Source: Anaerolineaceae bacterium (GTDB lineage: Bacteria; Chloroflexota; Anaerolineae; Anaerolineales; Anaerolineaceae). From it: 8,443 nucleotides of DNA. Below the pieces are notes generated by a model. It ran no database searches, had not been told where the DNA came from, and worked only from the letters and a program-made list of their open reading frames with translations. The stretch is from positions 1 through 8,443 of the forward strand of contig JAQVUC010000037.1 in NCBI GenBank assembly GCA_028699715.1. Reading direction: 5' to 3'. This document shows positions 1 to 6,706 of this stretch, in pieces. How positions within the stretch are numbered: position 1 is the stretch's first letter; each line of letters begins with the position of its first letter. A program made the position numbers and the translations under genes.

Positions 1-42
1 TCCTTCAAGGACACTTTTTCGGAGTAGTTCTTCATTGCTCAT
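1..42 (-). CDS. 5' end of an unidentified protein, possibly an IS transposase (partial)
   Basis: The reverse strand reads MSNEELLRKSVLEG from an ATG at 42-40 and continues off the left edge. An AAAGGA ribosome binding site lies 8 nt before this start. An in-frame ATG at 60-58 would add MKRTIE, but its AGGAG is only 2 nt away, so the inner start is preferred. Too little is visible for a family assignment. The short polar N-terminus resembles the start of transposases that open with a helix-turn-helix region (ISNCY-like), and the repeats and hairpin just upstream are what an IS end would show. That identity is a guess from memory; an ordinary small regulator is also possible. Being transcribed away from dnaN, it shares the 170-base divergent region with it. 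Confidence 0.35.
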   Translation of the reverse strand, partial: MSNEELLRKSVLEG

Positions 43-63
43 TTCGATAGTCCTTTTCATAGC

Positions 64-81
64 TCCTAATAGTAATTAGGA
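64..81. repeat. Perfect 7-bp inverted repeat over a ribosome binding site
   Basis: TCCTAAT (64-70) and ATTAGGA (75-81) are perfect complements around the loop AGTA. In minus-strand RNA, the 3' arm contains most of the AGGAG located just before the ATG at 60. A transcript entering from the dnaN side could therefore hide that site. Hairpins that block translation of read-through transcripts are known near transposase starts in several IS families; the role here is inferred. Confidence 0.5.
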
Positions 82-109
82 CATTTCTATTTTGCTACTT
101 TAGGACATT
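76..109. repeat. Directly repeated 10-mer TTAGGACATT
   Basis: TTAGGACATT occurs at 76-85 and again at 100-109, 24 bp apart, so both copies sit on nearly the same face of the helix. The first copy overlaps the 3' arm of the hairpin. Such tandem short motifs just inside an end are typical transposase-binding sites, but they could also be operator sites for a regulator in the divergent region. No matching opposite end is within the window. Confidence 0.5.
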
Positions 110-164
110 ATCATGTTGCTCTTACAATCGACGTCACGGAACGCAAAAAAGCGTGATTTAACGG

Positions 165-170
165 TATACT
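165..170 (+). promoter_or_regulatory. Possible -10 element (TATACT) of dnaN
   Basis: TATACT differs from the TATAAT consensus by one base and lies 41 bases before the dnaN start in an AT-rich stretch. At 17-nt spacing the expected -35 position reads CGCAAA, a poor match, and there is no extended -10 TG. No DnaA boxes (TTATCCACA-like) were seen. The assignment rests on the -10 hexamer and position only. Confidence 0.35.
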
Positions 171-201
171 TAAACGGATATTAATAGCGATATTTAACGC
201 C

Positions 202-207
202 GGAGGA
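202..207 (+). promoter_or_regulatory. Ribosome binding site of dnaN
   Basis: GGAGGA lies with its GGAGG core 5 nt before the ATG at 212. It is a near-perfect Shine-Dalgarno match and fixes the dnaN start. Confidence 0.85.
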
Positions 208-211
208 TCTC

Positions 212-1348
212 ATGAAAGTAATTGTTCAACAGCTGCAACTTGCCCACGGTGTCGGCACGGTTTCAAGAGCGGTATCATCCCGCAGCACCCTGGCGGTGCT
301 TTCCAACATTTTGATCAAGACGGATGAAGGCCGGCTGCGTCTTTCCGCAACCAACTTGGAGCTGGGCATCAGCGCCTGGATCGGAGCGAAAGTTCAGGAT
401 GAAGGCGGTCTGACAGTTCCTGCCAGAACATTTGTGGATCTGGTCAGCAATCTGCCCAATGAAGAGGTCACGCTGACAGTTGACGAACGTACCCAGAGCC
501 TCAACGTGAAATGCGGCACGCTCAACACCGATATAAAAGGCATCAGCGCCGAAGAATTTCCGCCCATGCCCAGCCCCGATCTGGAAGAAGCTATCCCCCT
601 GAACATTGAAAACTTCAAAGAACAGATCCAGCAGGTGGTTTTTGCGGCTTCAACTGATGACGCGCGGCCAAACCTGACCGGCGTGCACATGTATTTCAAC
701 GGCAACACGCTTGAGATGGCCGCGACAGATGGCTATCGTATTTCAATTGCCAAATCGGTCATGGCTCAAAAAGTACCTCAAAATTTTGAGGCCTTAGTAC
801 CCGCTAGAGCCCTCTCCGAGCTTTCCCGGATCGCCGTGGATGGCGACGAAACCCTGATGATCGCCTTCCCATCTGGAAGGGGACAGGTCATTTTTCACCT
901 AAAAGACGCGGAACTGGTGTCGCAACTGATTGAAGGCAGCTTCCCCAACTACAGCGCCATCATCCCGCCCTCCTTCAAGACCCGCACCGTTCTTTCAACC
1001 GCGCAACTTCTCAAAGCCTGTAAACAGACTGAGATCATCGCCCGTGAGGGCAGTTACATCGCCAAGCTGGATATCCAGCCTGATGACGGCAAGGAAACAG
1101 GACCGCAGCTGGAGATTTCAGCCCGTTCAGAACAGACCGGCTCATCTGAAGTCATGGTGGATGCTTCGGTGGACGGGGTGCCGCTCTTGATTTCCTTTAA
1201 CATCCGCTACCTGCGTGAGGCGCTGGAAGTGATCAAGACCCCCAACGTGGTGCTTGAGACCAACGCCGTGCACACGCCGGGTTTGCTGCGTCCGGTTGGT
1301 GATGAAAACTTCACCCACATCATTATGCCCATCAACACAGCAAGGTAA
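212..1348 (+). CDS. dnaN: DNA polymerase III subunit beta (sliding clamp)
   Basis: This is the ring-shaped homodimer that encircles DNA and tethers the replicative polymerase and many repair enzymes. At 378 aa it has the full family length with three clamp folds. The N-terminus follows the family pattern (V-S-R-A-V near residue 20, then LSNILI and SATNLELGI), and the middle domain carries ATDGYR at 171-176. The C-terminus ends HIIMPINTAR, whereas many beta clamps end close to MPMR-L; this tail lines the pocket that receives client peptides. GGAGGA 5 nt upstream fixes the start. The gene stands alone, without dnaA or recF beside it, between a possible IS end and its own terminator. A glycosylase with a clamp-binding tail is encoded about 3 kb away on the other strand. 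Confidence 0.97.
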   Translation: MKVIVQQLQLAHGVGTVSRAVSSRSTLAVLSNILIKTDEGRLRLSATNLELGISAWIGAKVQDEGGLTVPARTFVDLVSNLPNEEVTLTVDERTQSLNVKCGTLNTDIKGISAEEFPPMPSPDLEEAIPLNIENFKEQIQQVVFAASTDDARPNLTGVHMYFNGNTLEMAATDGYRISIAKSVMAQKVPQNFEALVPARALSELSRIAVDGDETLMIAFPSGRGQVIFHLKDAELVSQLIEGSFPNYSAIIPPSFKTRTVLSTAQLLKACKQTEIIAREGSYIAKLDIQPDDGKETGPQLEISARSEQTGSSEVMVDASVDGVPLLISFNIRYLREALEVIKTPNVVLETNAVHTPGLLRPVGDENFTHIIMPINTAR

Positions 1349-1364
1349 ATTTACCTGAATAAGC

Positions 1365-1393
1365 AACACCCCTGCTTCAGCGGGGGTGTTTTT
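1365..1393 (+). terminator. Rho-independent terminator of dnaN
   Basis: AACACCCCTGC (1365-1375) pairs with GCGGGGGTGTT (1380-1390) around the loop TTCA, 11 base pairs with one G-U. Five T's follow (1389-1393, two of them in the stem). It lies 17 nt after the dnaN stop. On the opposite strand no T-run follows, so it should not stop the convergent operon efficiently. Confidence 0.9.
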
Positions 1394-1599
1394 GTAATTC
1401 TGGATGTGCAGAATTTTGTTTTCGGGCATCAATCAAATGATTAAAATGCAACCTCATTTCTTAATTCGATGGTTTTTCCTGATGTTACCCTGTACATCTG
1501 CGCACTAAAAGAGAAACGGGAAATAACCTCAGCCCGCGATATGGCCAGGACTATGGAATTATGTTCTGATTCAGGGCTTGCGTAGGTCGCCCAAAAGGC

Positions 1600-1938
1600 T
1601 TAGATACTGACGACTTCCCAACCAGATTCAACGTAGGAACGCATGCCGGCGTGTCCGTTCATATCGTCCAGAAGCGGCAGACCCAGCGCGGCGTTGGCTT
1701 CGTAGACACCCAACGCGCGGGAGCAGGCTGCGCAGATCCCGGCAATCAGACCGGCATCGATCGCTTTGAGATAGAGTTTGTTTTTCTCTTCATTGAGAAG
1801 GGAAGGAAGCTTTACGGAAGAACCTTCAAAGATGATCTTGACCTCCGCACCTGCTTCGGAAAGATCAAGCGCGTTGAGCAGGACGTGCGAGAAGCACATT
1901 CTTTCACCATTCATGGCATAAAAGAGGACCTTATTCAT
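1600..1938 (-). CDS. DsrE-like small sulfur-relay family protein
   Basis: This is a 112-aa cytoplasmic protein whose start MNKVLFYAMNGE and alpha/beta pattern fit the DsrE/DsrF/DsrH-like fold, whose characterised members pass sulfur in persulfide form or act in sulfur oxidation. Visible landmarks are Cys15 (after GERM), a CxxC pair at Cys69 and Cys72 in the stretch GICAACSRALGV, and a conserved-looking tail LPLLDDMNGHAGMR at 87-100. The CxxC could be a redox or metal site. AAAGGAG 5 nt upstream sets the start. It follows the epimerase stop after 26 nt and appears to be the last gene of the long operon. No Dsr or Tus partner is present, so its acceptor is unknown. The family call is fairly sure; the function is not. 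Confidence 0.8.
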   Translation of the reverse strand: MNKVLFYAMNGERMCFSHVLLNALDLSEAGAEVKIIFEGSSVKLPSLLNEEKNKLYLKAIDAGLIAGICAACSRALGVYEANAALGLPLLDDMNGHAGMRSYVESGWEVVSI

Positions 1939-1964
1939 TTTTTCTCCTTTTGAATACCTAAAAA

Positions 1965-2942
1965 TTAATCTGTAATAATGTCTTTTGCCCAGGAGCGGTT
2001 GGCCAGGTACCAGGCAACGAGATTGTCCACGCCTTCTTCCAAGCCCACCTGGGGCTCCCAGCCCAGCACGCGCCGGGCTTTGCTGACATCCGCGGCATTG
2101 CTGTGTACATCAGCCGGGTGAGAGGGGATGTAATGCCGAACGGCTTTTTTGCCCAAGCGCTCTTCCAACATTTCAATCACGCCGTTGATGCTGATGACCT
2201 CGTGTCCGCCCAGATTGAAAACATCATATCCCACAGGTTTGAGAGCCAACAAGGTCCCCTTGGCAATATCATCCACATAGGTGAAACCGCGTGTCTGTTC
2301 GCCATCTCCAGTGATGTTGAGCGGTCGCTCCTCGGCAATCCATTGGCAAAAGCGGAACATGGACATATCCGGTCGTCCAGCCGGTCCGTAAACCGTGAAG
2401 TAGCGCAGCACGGTGGTGTCGATTCCATAAAGATGGTGATAGGAATGCGCGAATGCCTCCGCGCCTTTTTTGCTGGCGGCGTAAGGAGCCAGGGGATAGT
2501 CCGTTGAGACTTCTTCAGAGTGAGGTGGCTCGCTGTCTTCACCATACAGACTGGAGGTGGAAGCAAGGATGAATTTGGGGATTTGCTGCCTGCGGACATA
2601 TTCAAGCAGGTTCAAAGTGCCCAGCGTGTTGGTGTAAAGATAGCTCCAGGGGTCGCTTGTGCTGGCGCGCACACCCGCCATAGCTGCCAGGTTGATGACA
2701 GCATCGGACTGGGGAACAGTCTCAATCAAGTGCTCGATGATGGCTAAATCGGTGATATCGGCTTTTAGGAAGCTGAAATCTTCTTGCGGCAGCAGAGCAG
2801 CCAGGCGGTGTTGCTTCATACGGACATCATAAGCAGGCGAGAGATTATCCACGCCATAAACCTGATGCCCTTGTTGAAGAAGGGCATCAGCAACTTTTGA
2901 GCCGATAAACCCGGCCGCGCCGGTGACAACATAAAGACCCAT
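1965..2942 (-). CDS. NAD-dependent nucleotide-sugar epimerase, UDP-glucuronate 4-epimerase type
   Basis: This 325-aa extended short-chain dehydrogenase inverts a sugar-nucleotide at C4 through a transient keto form with bound NAD. It shows the Rossmann motif TGAAGFIG (Gly8, Gly11, Gly14), a Ser/Thr-rich catalytic stretch STSSLYG near 128-134, the YxxxK pair Tyr154 and Lys158, and RYFTVYGPAGRPDMS near 180-194, which is typical of the UDP-glucuronate to UDP-galacturonate branch. The ATG at 2942-2940 shares one base with the TGA of the dehydrogenase gene (TGATG), pointing to translational coupling, since no good ribosome binding site precedes it. A TTG at 2945 would add one residue and is less likely. 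With the dehydrogenase it would supply a UDP-uronic acid for capsule, O-chain-like or other cell-surface glycans. Whether the true substrate carries an N-acetyl group is open. Confidence 0.88.
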   Translation of the reverse strand: MGLYVVTGAAGFIGSKVADALLQQGHQVYGVDNLSPAYDVRMKQHRLAALLPQEDFSFLKADITDLAIIEHLIETVPQSDAVINLAAMAGVRASTSDPWSYLYTNTLGTLNLLEYVRRQQIPKFILASTSSLYGEDSEPPHSEEVSTDYPLAPYAASKKGAEAFAHSYHHLYGIDTTVLRYFTVYGPAGRPDMSMFRFCQWIAEERPLNITGDGEQTRGFTYVDDIAKGTLLALKPVGYDVFNLGGHEVISINGVIEMLEERLGKKAVRHYIPSHPADVHSNAADVSKARRVLGWEPQVGLEEGVDNLVAWYLANRSWAKDIITD

Positions 2943-4255
2943 CAAAGCTTGATCACTTTCAGATTGGTCTTGGGCGCGTCTTTCATGGCGTTGCGGGCGT
3001 CAAAAATCAACTGGGCTTTTTCGCCGATCATGTTGTAGTCGTATTTGCTGTGGTTGGTGATGATAGCCACCAGATCAGCGCTTTCAACACTGGCCCACAG
3101 ATCTTTTTCGGAGCTCATGTGAATGTTCTCATAATTGAGTTCCGGCACATAGGGGTCGTGATAGCTCACCAGGGCACCTTTTTCTGCCAGGAGATGGATG
3201 ATATCCAGGGCTGGTGATTCGCGCATGTCGTTGATGTTTGGTTTGTAGGCTACACCCAAAACCAGGATCTTGCTGCCGTTGAGCGGTTTTTTGTAACGGT
3301 TGAGGGCGTCCTGGATACGCGTGACCACGTAGCGGGGCATATTTGTATTGATCTCTGAGGCCAGCTCGATAAAACGCGCGGTGTAATTAAGCGTTTTCAT
3401 CTTCCAGGAGAGATAGAGCGGGTCAATAGGGATGCAGTGCCCGCCCAGTCCGGGTCCGGGAGTAAATTTCATAAAGCCAAAGGGTTTTGTGGCAGCGGCA
3501 TCGATAACTTCCCAGACATCGATGTCGAGCCGGTCACACATCTGGGCCAGTTCGTTGACCATGGAGATGTTGATCATGCGGAAGGTGTTTTCAAGCAGTT
3601 TGGCCATTTCAGCCACTTCAGTGGTCGAGACGGTCACAACCGTTTCAAGCGCCTGTTCATACCAGGCCTTGGCCACTTCGGTACAGGCGGGCGTGATGCC
3701 GCCTAAAACTTTAGGGGTGTTGTAGGTGGTGAAATCCTTGCGCCCCGGGTCAACTCTTTCCGGTGAAAAAGCCAGGAAGAAGTCTTCTCCAACTTTCAGC
3801 TTGGAGTGTTCAAGCAGTTTCGGGAGAACAAATTCTCGGGTTGTGCCCGGATAGGTGCTGGATTCAAGCACAATCACCATGCTGCGATGCAGGTAGGGGG
3901 CCAGGTCTTCGCTGGCGCTGGCGATGAAGGACATATCAGGGTCGCCGGTCTTGCGCAGCGGGGTGGGAACGCAAATGGAAACAGCGTCAATTTCCTGCAA
4001 GACCGAATAGTCGGTGGTTGCCCGAATGCGTCCGGAATCGATGTGCTTACGCAGCTGCGCGTTGGTGATGTCAGAAATGTAGCTTTCAGCGCGGTTGATC
4101 ATGTCGACTTTTTCTTCGACAGGATCAATGCCGGTTACGTTAAAACCAGCATTCGCAAAGGTGACTGCCAGAGGCAATCCGACATAACCCAAGCCAATCA
4201 CTGCAATATTGGCGCGTTTTTTCTGTATATCCTGAATTAATTCATCCTTGACCAT
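2942..4255 (-). CDS. Nucleotide-sugar dehydrogenase (UDP-GlcNAc/UDP-Glc 6-dehydrogenase family)
   Basis: This 437-aa enzyme performs the double NAD-dependent oxidation of a UDP-sugar C6 alcohol to a carboxylate. An N-terminal Rossmann domain starts with VIGLGYVGLPLA (Gly21, Gly23, Gly26) and Asp44 caps its second strand. The central helical domain carries EMAKLLENTFR (Lys219, Asn223). The catalytic nucleophile is Cys274 in GPGLGGHCIPIDPLYLSWK, a version seen in the WbpA/WecC-like group that acts on N-acetylhexosamine nucleotides rather than in plain Ugd. The C-terminal UDP-binding domain has VLGVAYKPNINDMRES at 332-347. GAGG 5 nt upstream supports the start. It follows udg after 26 nt and overlaps the epimerase by one base. 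The exact substrate cannot be settled from sequence alone; UDP-GlcNAc is favoured by the active-site motif, UDP-Glc by the type of epimerase next to it. Confidence 0.9.
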   Translation of the reverse strand: MVKDELIQDIQKKRANIAVIGLGYVGLPLAVTFANAGFNVTGIDPVEEKVDMINRAESYISDITNAQLRKHIDSGRIRATTDYSVLQEIDAVSICVPTPLRKTGDPDMSFIASASEDLAPYLHRSMVIVLESSTYPGTTREFVLPKLLEHSKLKVGEDFFLAFSPERVDPGRKDFTTYNTPKVLGGITPACTEVAKAWYEQALETVVTVSTTEVAEMAKLLENTFRMINISMVNELAQMCDRLDIDVWEVIDAAATKPFGFMKFTPGPGLGGHCIPIDPLYLSWKMKTLNYTARFIELASEINTNMPRYVVTRIQDALNRYKKPLNGSKILVLGVAYKPNINDMRESPALDIIHLLAEKGALVSYHDPYVPELNYENIHMSSEKDLWASVESADLVAIITNHSKYDYNMIGEKAQLIFDARNAMKDAPKTNLKVIKL

Positions 4256-4281
4256 TTTTACCTCACTGTATGAGTATGAAC

Positions 4282-4959
4282 TCAGAACAAACTTAGCTGT
4301 TCTGGCGGCTTTTGTTCTTGCACTTCGGAATCTAGCTTAATTGTTTTAATTTCTTGTTTAAATACCGTCTTTGGTTCAACTTCTACGGCTTCTTCCTGCG
4401 CGCCTTTAGTGCCAATGAATCTCTTCAGGCGGGCAAAATCTTCAATCAGTGTCTGGCGAAGAGCCGGTTGGTGCAAAGCGGCTGCGGGATGGTACATTGT
4501 CACCACTTTTTGACCGTTGACGTTGTGTGTGCGGCCGTGAATTGAACTGATGCGGCCAGCGTTGATAAACTTTGCCATTGAGATCCGACCCAGTGTAACG
4601 ATGACCTCAGGTTTCAATAAAGCTATCTGCTCATCTAGATAACTTTGACAGGCTGCCAACTCTTCAGGCAGGGGGTCGCGGTTGTTGGGCGGGCGGCACT
4701 TGACGACATTGGTGATAAAAACCTGGTCACGTTCCAGGCCTGCGGCTTTGAGTAATTCATCCAGGAATTGGCCGGCTTGCCCCACAAAGGGCTTGCCTTG
4801 CTTATTTTCATGGAAACCCGGTGCCTCACCGATGAACATGATCTCCACCTGCGCTGGACCTTCGCCCGGCACGGCATTTATGCGGCCTTTTGCCAGGGCG
4901 CAGCGTTGACAGACCGATATTTCCTGACAAATTTCCTGTAATCTTTGTTCAACAGACAT
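4282..4959 (-). CDS. Family-4 uracil-DNA glycosylase (4Fe-4S) with C-terminal clamp-binding tail
   Basis: This enzyme removes uracil from DNA arising by cytosine deamination or dUTP incorporation. The 225-aa protein has the four family-4 cluster cysteines, Cys17 and Cys20 (CQRC), Cys88 (VKCRPPNNRDP) and Cys104, together with motif A GEAPG (44-48) and the His157-Pro158 motif (MYHPAA). The core ends near residue 184. It is followed by about 35 charged, apparently unstructured residues and the terminal five residues QLSLF (4285-4299), an exact match to the consensus beta-clamp binding peptide QL(S/D)LF. This strongly suggests docking on the DnaN ring, an inference from motif and position. The ribosome binding site is weak (GAG 8 nt upstream), but the start fits the family. 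It sits 39 nt after rimI in the operon. Confidence 0.95.
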   Translation of the reverse strand: MSVEQRLQEICQEISVCQRCALAKGRINAVPGEGPAQVEIMFIGEAPGFHENKQGKPFVGQAGQFLDELLKAAGLERDQVFITNVVKCRPPNNRDPLPEELAACQSYLDEQIALLKPEVIVTLGRISMAKFINAGRISSIHGRTHNVNGQKVVTMYHPAAALHQPALRQTLIEDFARLKRFIGTKGAQEEAVEVEPKTVFKQEIKTIKLDSEVQEQKPPEQLSLF

Positions 4960-4998
4960 AGTTACGCTCGGCTTTGATTTTACCGCATCCTCATCGAT

Positions 4999-5493
4999 TT
5001 AAAGGCATTTTGCTGAAATTATCTTCTGTAAGGCTGATTTGTCGATGCTTGCAAGCGTAAGTAAAAGCGCGTCTTCCTGGTTGTCCTGATAATAATTCTT
5101 CCGAAACCCAACCGCTTGATAGCCAAAGCGCTCATAAAGTTTTAGGGCAGTTAGATTGCTTTGGCGCACTTCCAGTAGAGAGCTTCGCGCTCCGCGGGCA
5201 TAAGCCACCAGCAAAGATTGCGCCAGCAGACAGCTGCCTACTCCGGCGTGCTGGCTGTCCGGATGGACAGCAATCGTGGCGATGTGGGCTTCGTCAACAA
5301 TCACCCAAACCACAACTGCTCCAATGATCCGCTCGTTTTCATCGACCGCAACCAGGCAAATACTGTAATCCGTGGTGAGTTCGTAAGCAAAAGCTCGCTC
5401 AGGCCAGGGTTCCGCAAAGCAAAGCTTGTCCAGGTTGCTTACAAGTGGCAAATCTTCCTTCCACATGGGGCGGAGGAAAAAGGGCTTGTTCAT
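4999..5493 (-). CDS. rimI: GNAT N-acetyltransferase, RimI type
   Basis: RimI-type enzymes transfer acetyl from acetyl-CoA to the N-terminal amine of proteins, classically ribosomal protein S18. The 164-aa protein has the GNAT core: the RPMWKEDL start, strand EAHIATIAVHP at 68-78, the acetyl-CoA pyrophosphate loop QHAGVG at 81-86, and the RimI-type segment LEVRQSN..A..LYERFGY (107-125) with Glu108, Asn113 and Tyr120, followed by KNYY (132-135). About 20 residues after the core make it slightly longer than the E. coli enzyme. It lies 11 nt after tsaB. The tsaE-tsaB-rimI order is common in many bacteria and supports the assignment. No strong ribosome binding site is seen, so translation may be coupled to tsaB. 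The natural target in this organism is unknown, as many RimI homologues have broad or different specificity. Confidence 0.87.
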   Translation of the reverse strand: MNKPFFLRPMWKEDLPLVSNLDKLCFAEPWPERAFAYELTTDYSICLVAVDENERIIGAVVVWVIVDEAHIATIAVHPDSQHAGVGSCLLAQSLLVAYARGARSSLLEVRQSNLTALKLYERFGYQAVGFRKNYYQDNQEDALLLTLASIDKSALQKIISAKCL

Positions 5494-5504
5494 TTACGCT
5501 TGCT

Positions 5505-6176
5505 TTAATCTTCAGGTAGGTTGCTTAAGGTGTGCACGTAGATTGGCGACAAGCTGACAACATCATCCGCATGGCCAACCTGCAGTTTGTTCCAGGCCAA
5601 TTCCGCTAAAACAGACGGCCGCCTCACGCATTGGGAAGCAGGGGCCAATTGGGATGTCTTCCATTTACGCCCCATAATTTGCCGTTCTTCAGCGCCCATA
5701 TCGCCCACCACGTAAACAGGAGAAGTGATGGTTGCCGCAATATCTTTGATGTCGTCAACTCTTATTTCGCTGATCTGTCCCCAGTTGGGGTTCTTGTAGC
5801 GATAGCGCGCCCAGGCGTAGCGCCCACGGCCAACCTCGAGCAGCGCGATCATGGGACGGCGCAATCCGGGTTGGGAGGCGGCTAAAACATCCAGCGATGG
5901 CACGCCCGCAGTGGGCAGGTTTTGCCCCAGGGCCAGCCCTTTGGCAGCGCTGAGACCGATGCGTAAACCAGTAAAAGAGCCTGGTCCAAGCGCGACCCCA
6001 ATTCCGGTCAACTGGTTTGGCCTGACCTGGCATTTTGCCAGCATGTCCGCGATTGCGGGGATCAATTCAATGGTGTGGTAATTTTTGCTGCGCCAACTGT
6101 GTTCAGCCAAAACACGAGTGCCATCGTAGAGAGCGATCCCGATCCATTGGGTGGAAGTATCGATTGCAACTAACAT
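5505..6176 (-). CDS. tsaB: tRNA t6A37 threonylcarbamoyltransferase complex subunit TsaB
   Basis: TsaB is the ASKHA-fold partner that binds and activates TsaD in attaching the threonylcarbamoyl group to A37 of ANN-decoding tRNAs. The 223-aa sequence opens with MLVAIDTSTQWIGIAL, the phosphate-loop strand of the fold, and contains the hallmark GPGSFTGLRIGLSAAKGLA (64-82). The NYHTIELIPAI segment takes the place of the TsaD metal-binding region, where TsaB lacks the full histidine pair, so it is a scaffold rather than the catalyst. Its start is 2 nt after the tsaE stop, with GGAG 7 nt upstream inside the tsaE end. tsaD and tsaC are not in the window and must be elsewhere. Confidence 0.95.
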   Translation of the reverse strand: MLVAIDTSTQWIGIALYDGTRVLAEHSWRSKNYHTIELIPAIADMLAKCQVRPNQLTGIGVALGPGSFTGLRIGLSAAKGLALGQNLPTAGVPSLDVLAASQPGLRRPMIALLEVGRGRYAWARYRYKNPNWGQISEIRVDDIKDIAATITSPVYVVGDMGAEERQIMGRKWKTSQLAPASQCVRRPSVLAELAWNKLQVGHADDVVSLSPIYVHTLSNLPED

Positions 6177-6178
6177 AA

Positions 6179-6679
6179 TTAGGCTCCAAACAAGGCTTTC
6201 TGTAGCTTTTTGAGCAACTGTTCGTAGCGTTTTCCATTTGGCGTGAAAACAAGATGACGCTGTTCAGAATTGATCCAATCCATCTCAACCCACAAGTTTT
6301 CTTTTGGCAGGTCGGTTTTCATCCGTTCTGCCCACTCCATGACCAAAACGCCATTGGCAAGGGCTTGATCCAATTCCAGGATCGCGCTGTCAAGCGGTTC
6401 TGAGGGGGTCAGGCGATACGCGTCAGTGTGATAGAGGAAAGTCCCGTTAGGGTGGCTGTATTGATTGACGATCACGTAAGTCGGGCTGGTTACTTTGTCT
6501 GCTGAGCCCCAGCCCTGGGCTATGCCCTGGACCAGAGTGGTCTTGCCGGAACCAAGATCGCCTTCCAGGCAAACCACGTCTCCGGTTTGCAAAAAGTTGC
6601 CTAAACGCACGCCCACACGGCGGGTCTGCTCAGTGCTATGTGAAAAAAATTCAAAGGCATGCGGCTTGAGAATTGGCAT
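6179..6679 (-). CDS. tsaE: tRNA t6A37 biosynthesis ATPase TsaE
   Basis: TsaE is a small P-loop ATPase that resets the TsaB-TsaD complex during t6A synthesis. The 166-aa protein carries the Walker A motif GDLGSGKTT (40-48), the family segment VTSPTYVIVNQY (63-74), HTDAYRL (84-90) and the acidic MEWAER motif (114-119), all in the usual order and spacing. It is slightly longer than many homologues because of a basic C-terminal helix (about 147-166). It is the first gene of the long operon, about 20 nt after a predicted transcription start. The only SD-like stretch, AGAGGA, lies 15 nt before the ATG, longer than optimal, and no better in-frame start exists upstream, so translation may be modest. 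Confidence 0.95.
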   Translation of the reverse strand: MPILKPHAFEFFSHSTEQTRRVGVRLGNFLQTGDVVCLEGDLGSGKTTLVQGIAQGWGSADKVTSPTYVIVNQYSHPNGTFLYHTDAYRLTPSEPLDSAILELDQALANGVLVMEWAERMKTDLPKENLWVEMDWINSEQRHLVFTPNGKRYEQLLKKLQKALFGA

Positions 6680-6706
6680 CGTTTCGTGTAATTTTCCTCT
6701 GAGACG

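Noticed and set aside
155..201. Repeated TTTAACGG/TTAAACGG-like words before dnaN, considered as DnaA boxes or an origin element
   Set aside because: They do not match TTATCCACA, spacing is irregular, and short AT-rich repeats are expected near a promoter.
1437..1508. Short plus-strand hydrophobic reading frame after the dnaN terminator (MIKMQPHFLIRW...)
   Set aside because: No ribosome binding site or promoter, about 23 codons, and it lies in a convergent spacer; nothing supports translation.
1505..1540. Possible terminator of the long minus-strand operon (CGGG...CCCG followed by a T-rich run on the minus strand)
   Set aside because: The stem is only 4-5 bp with a loop of about 12 nt and the T-run is interrupted; too weak to call.
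1441..1599. Minus-strand frame of about 52 open codons directly after and in frame with the DsrE-like stop codon (1600-1602)
   Set aside because: The DsrE-like protein already has its natural family length, the downstream frame has no start with a ribosome binding site, and an open stretch of this size is expected by chance several times in a hundred.
2103..2747. Several 70-150 codon frames opposite or out of phase with the epimerase, dehydrogenase and tsaB genes
   Set aside because: They lie wholly inside well-recognised genes, lack ribosome binding sites and show no protein-like character; they are shadows of high-GC third positions.
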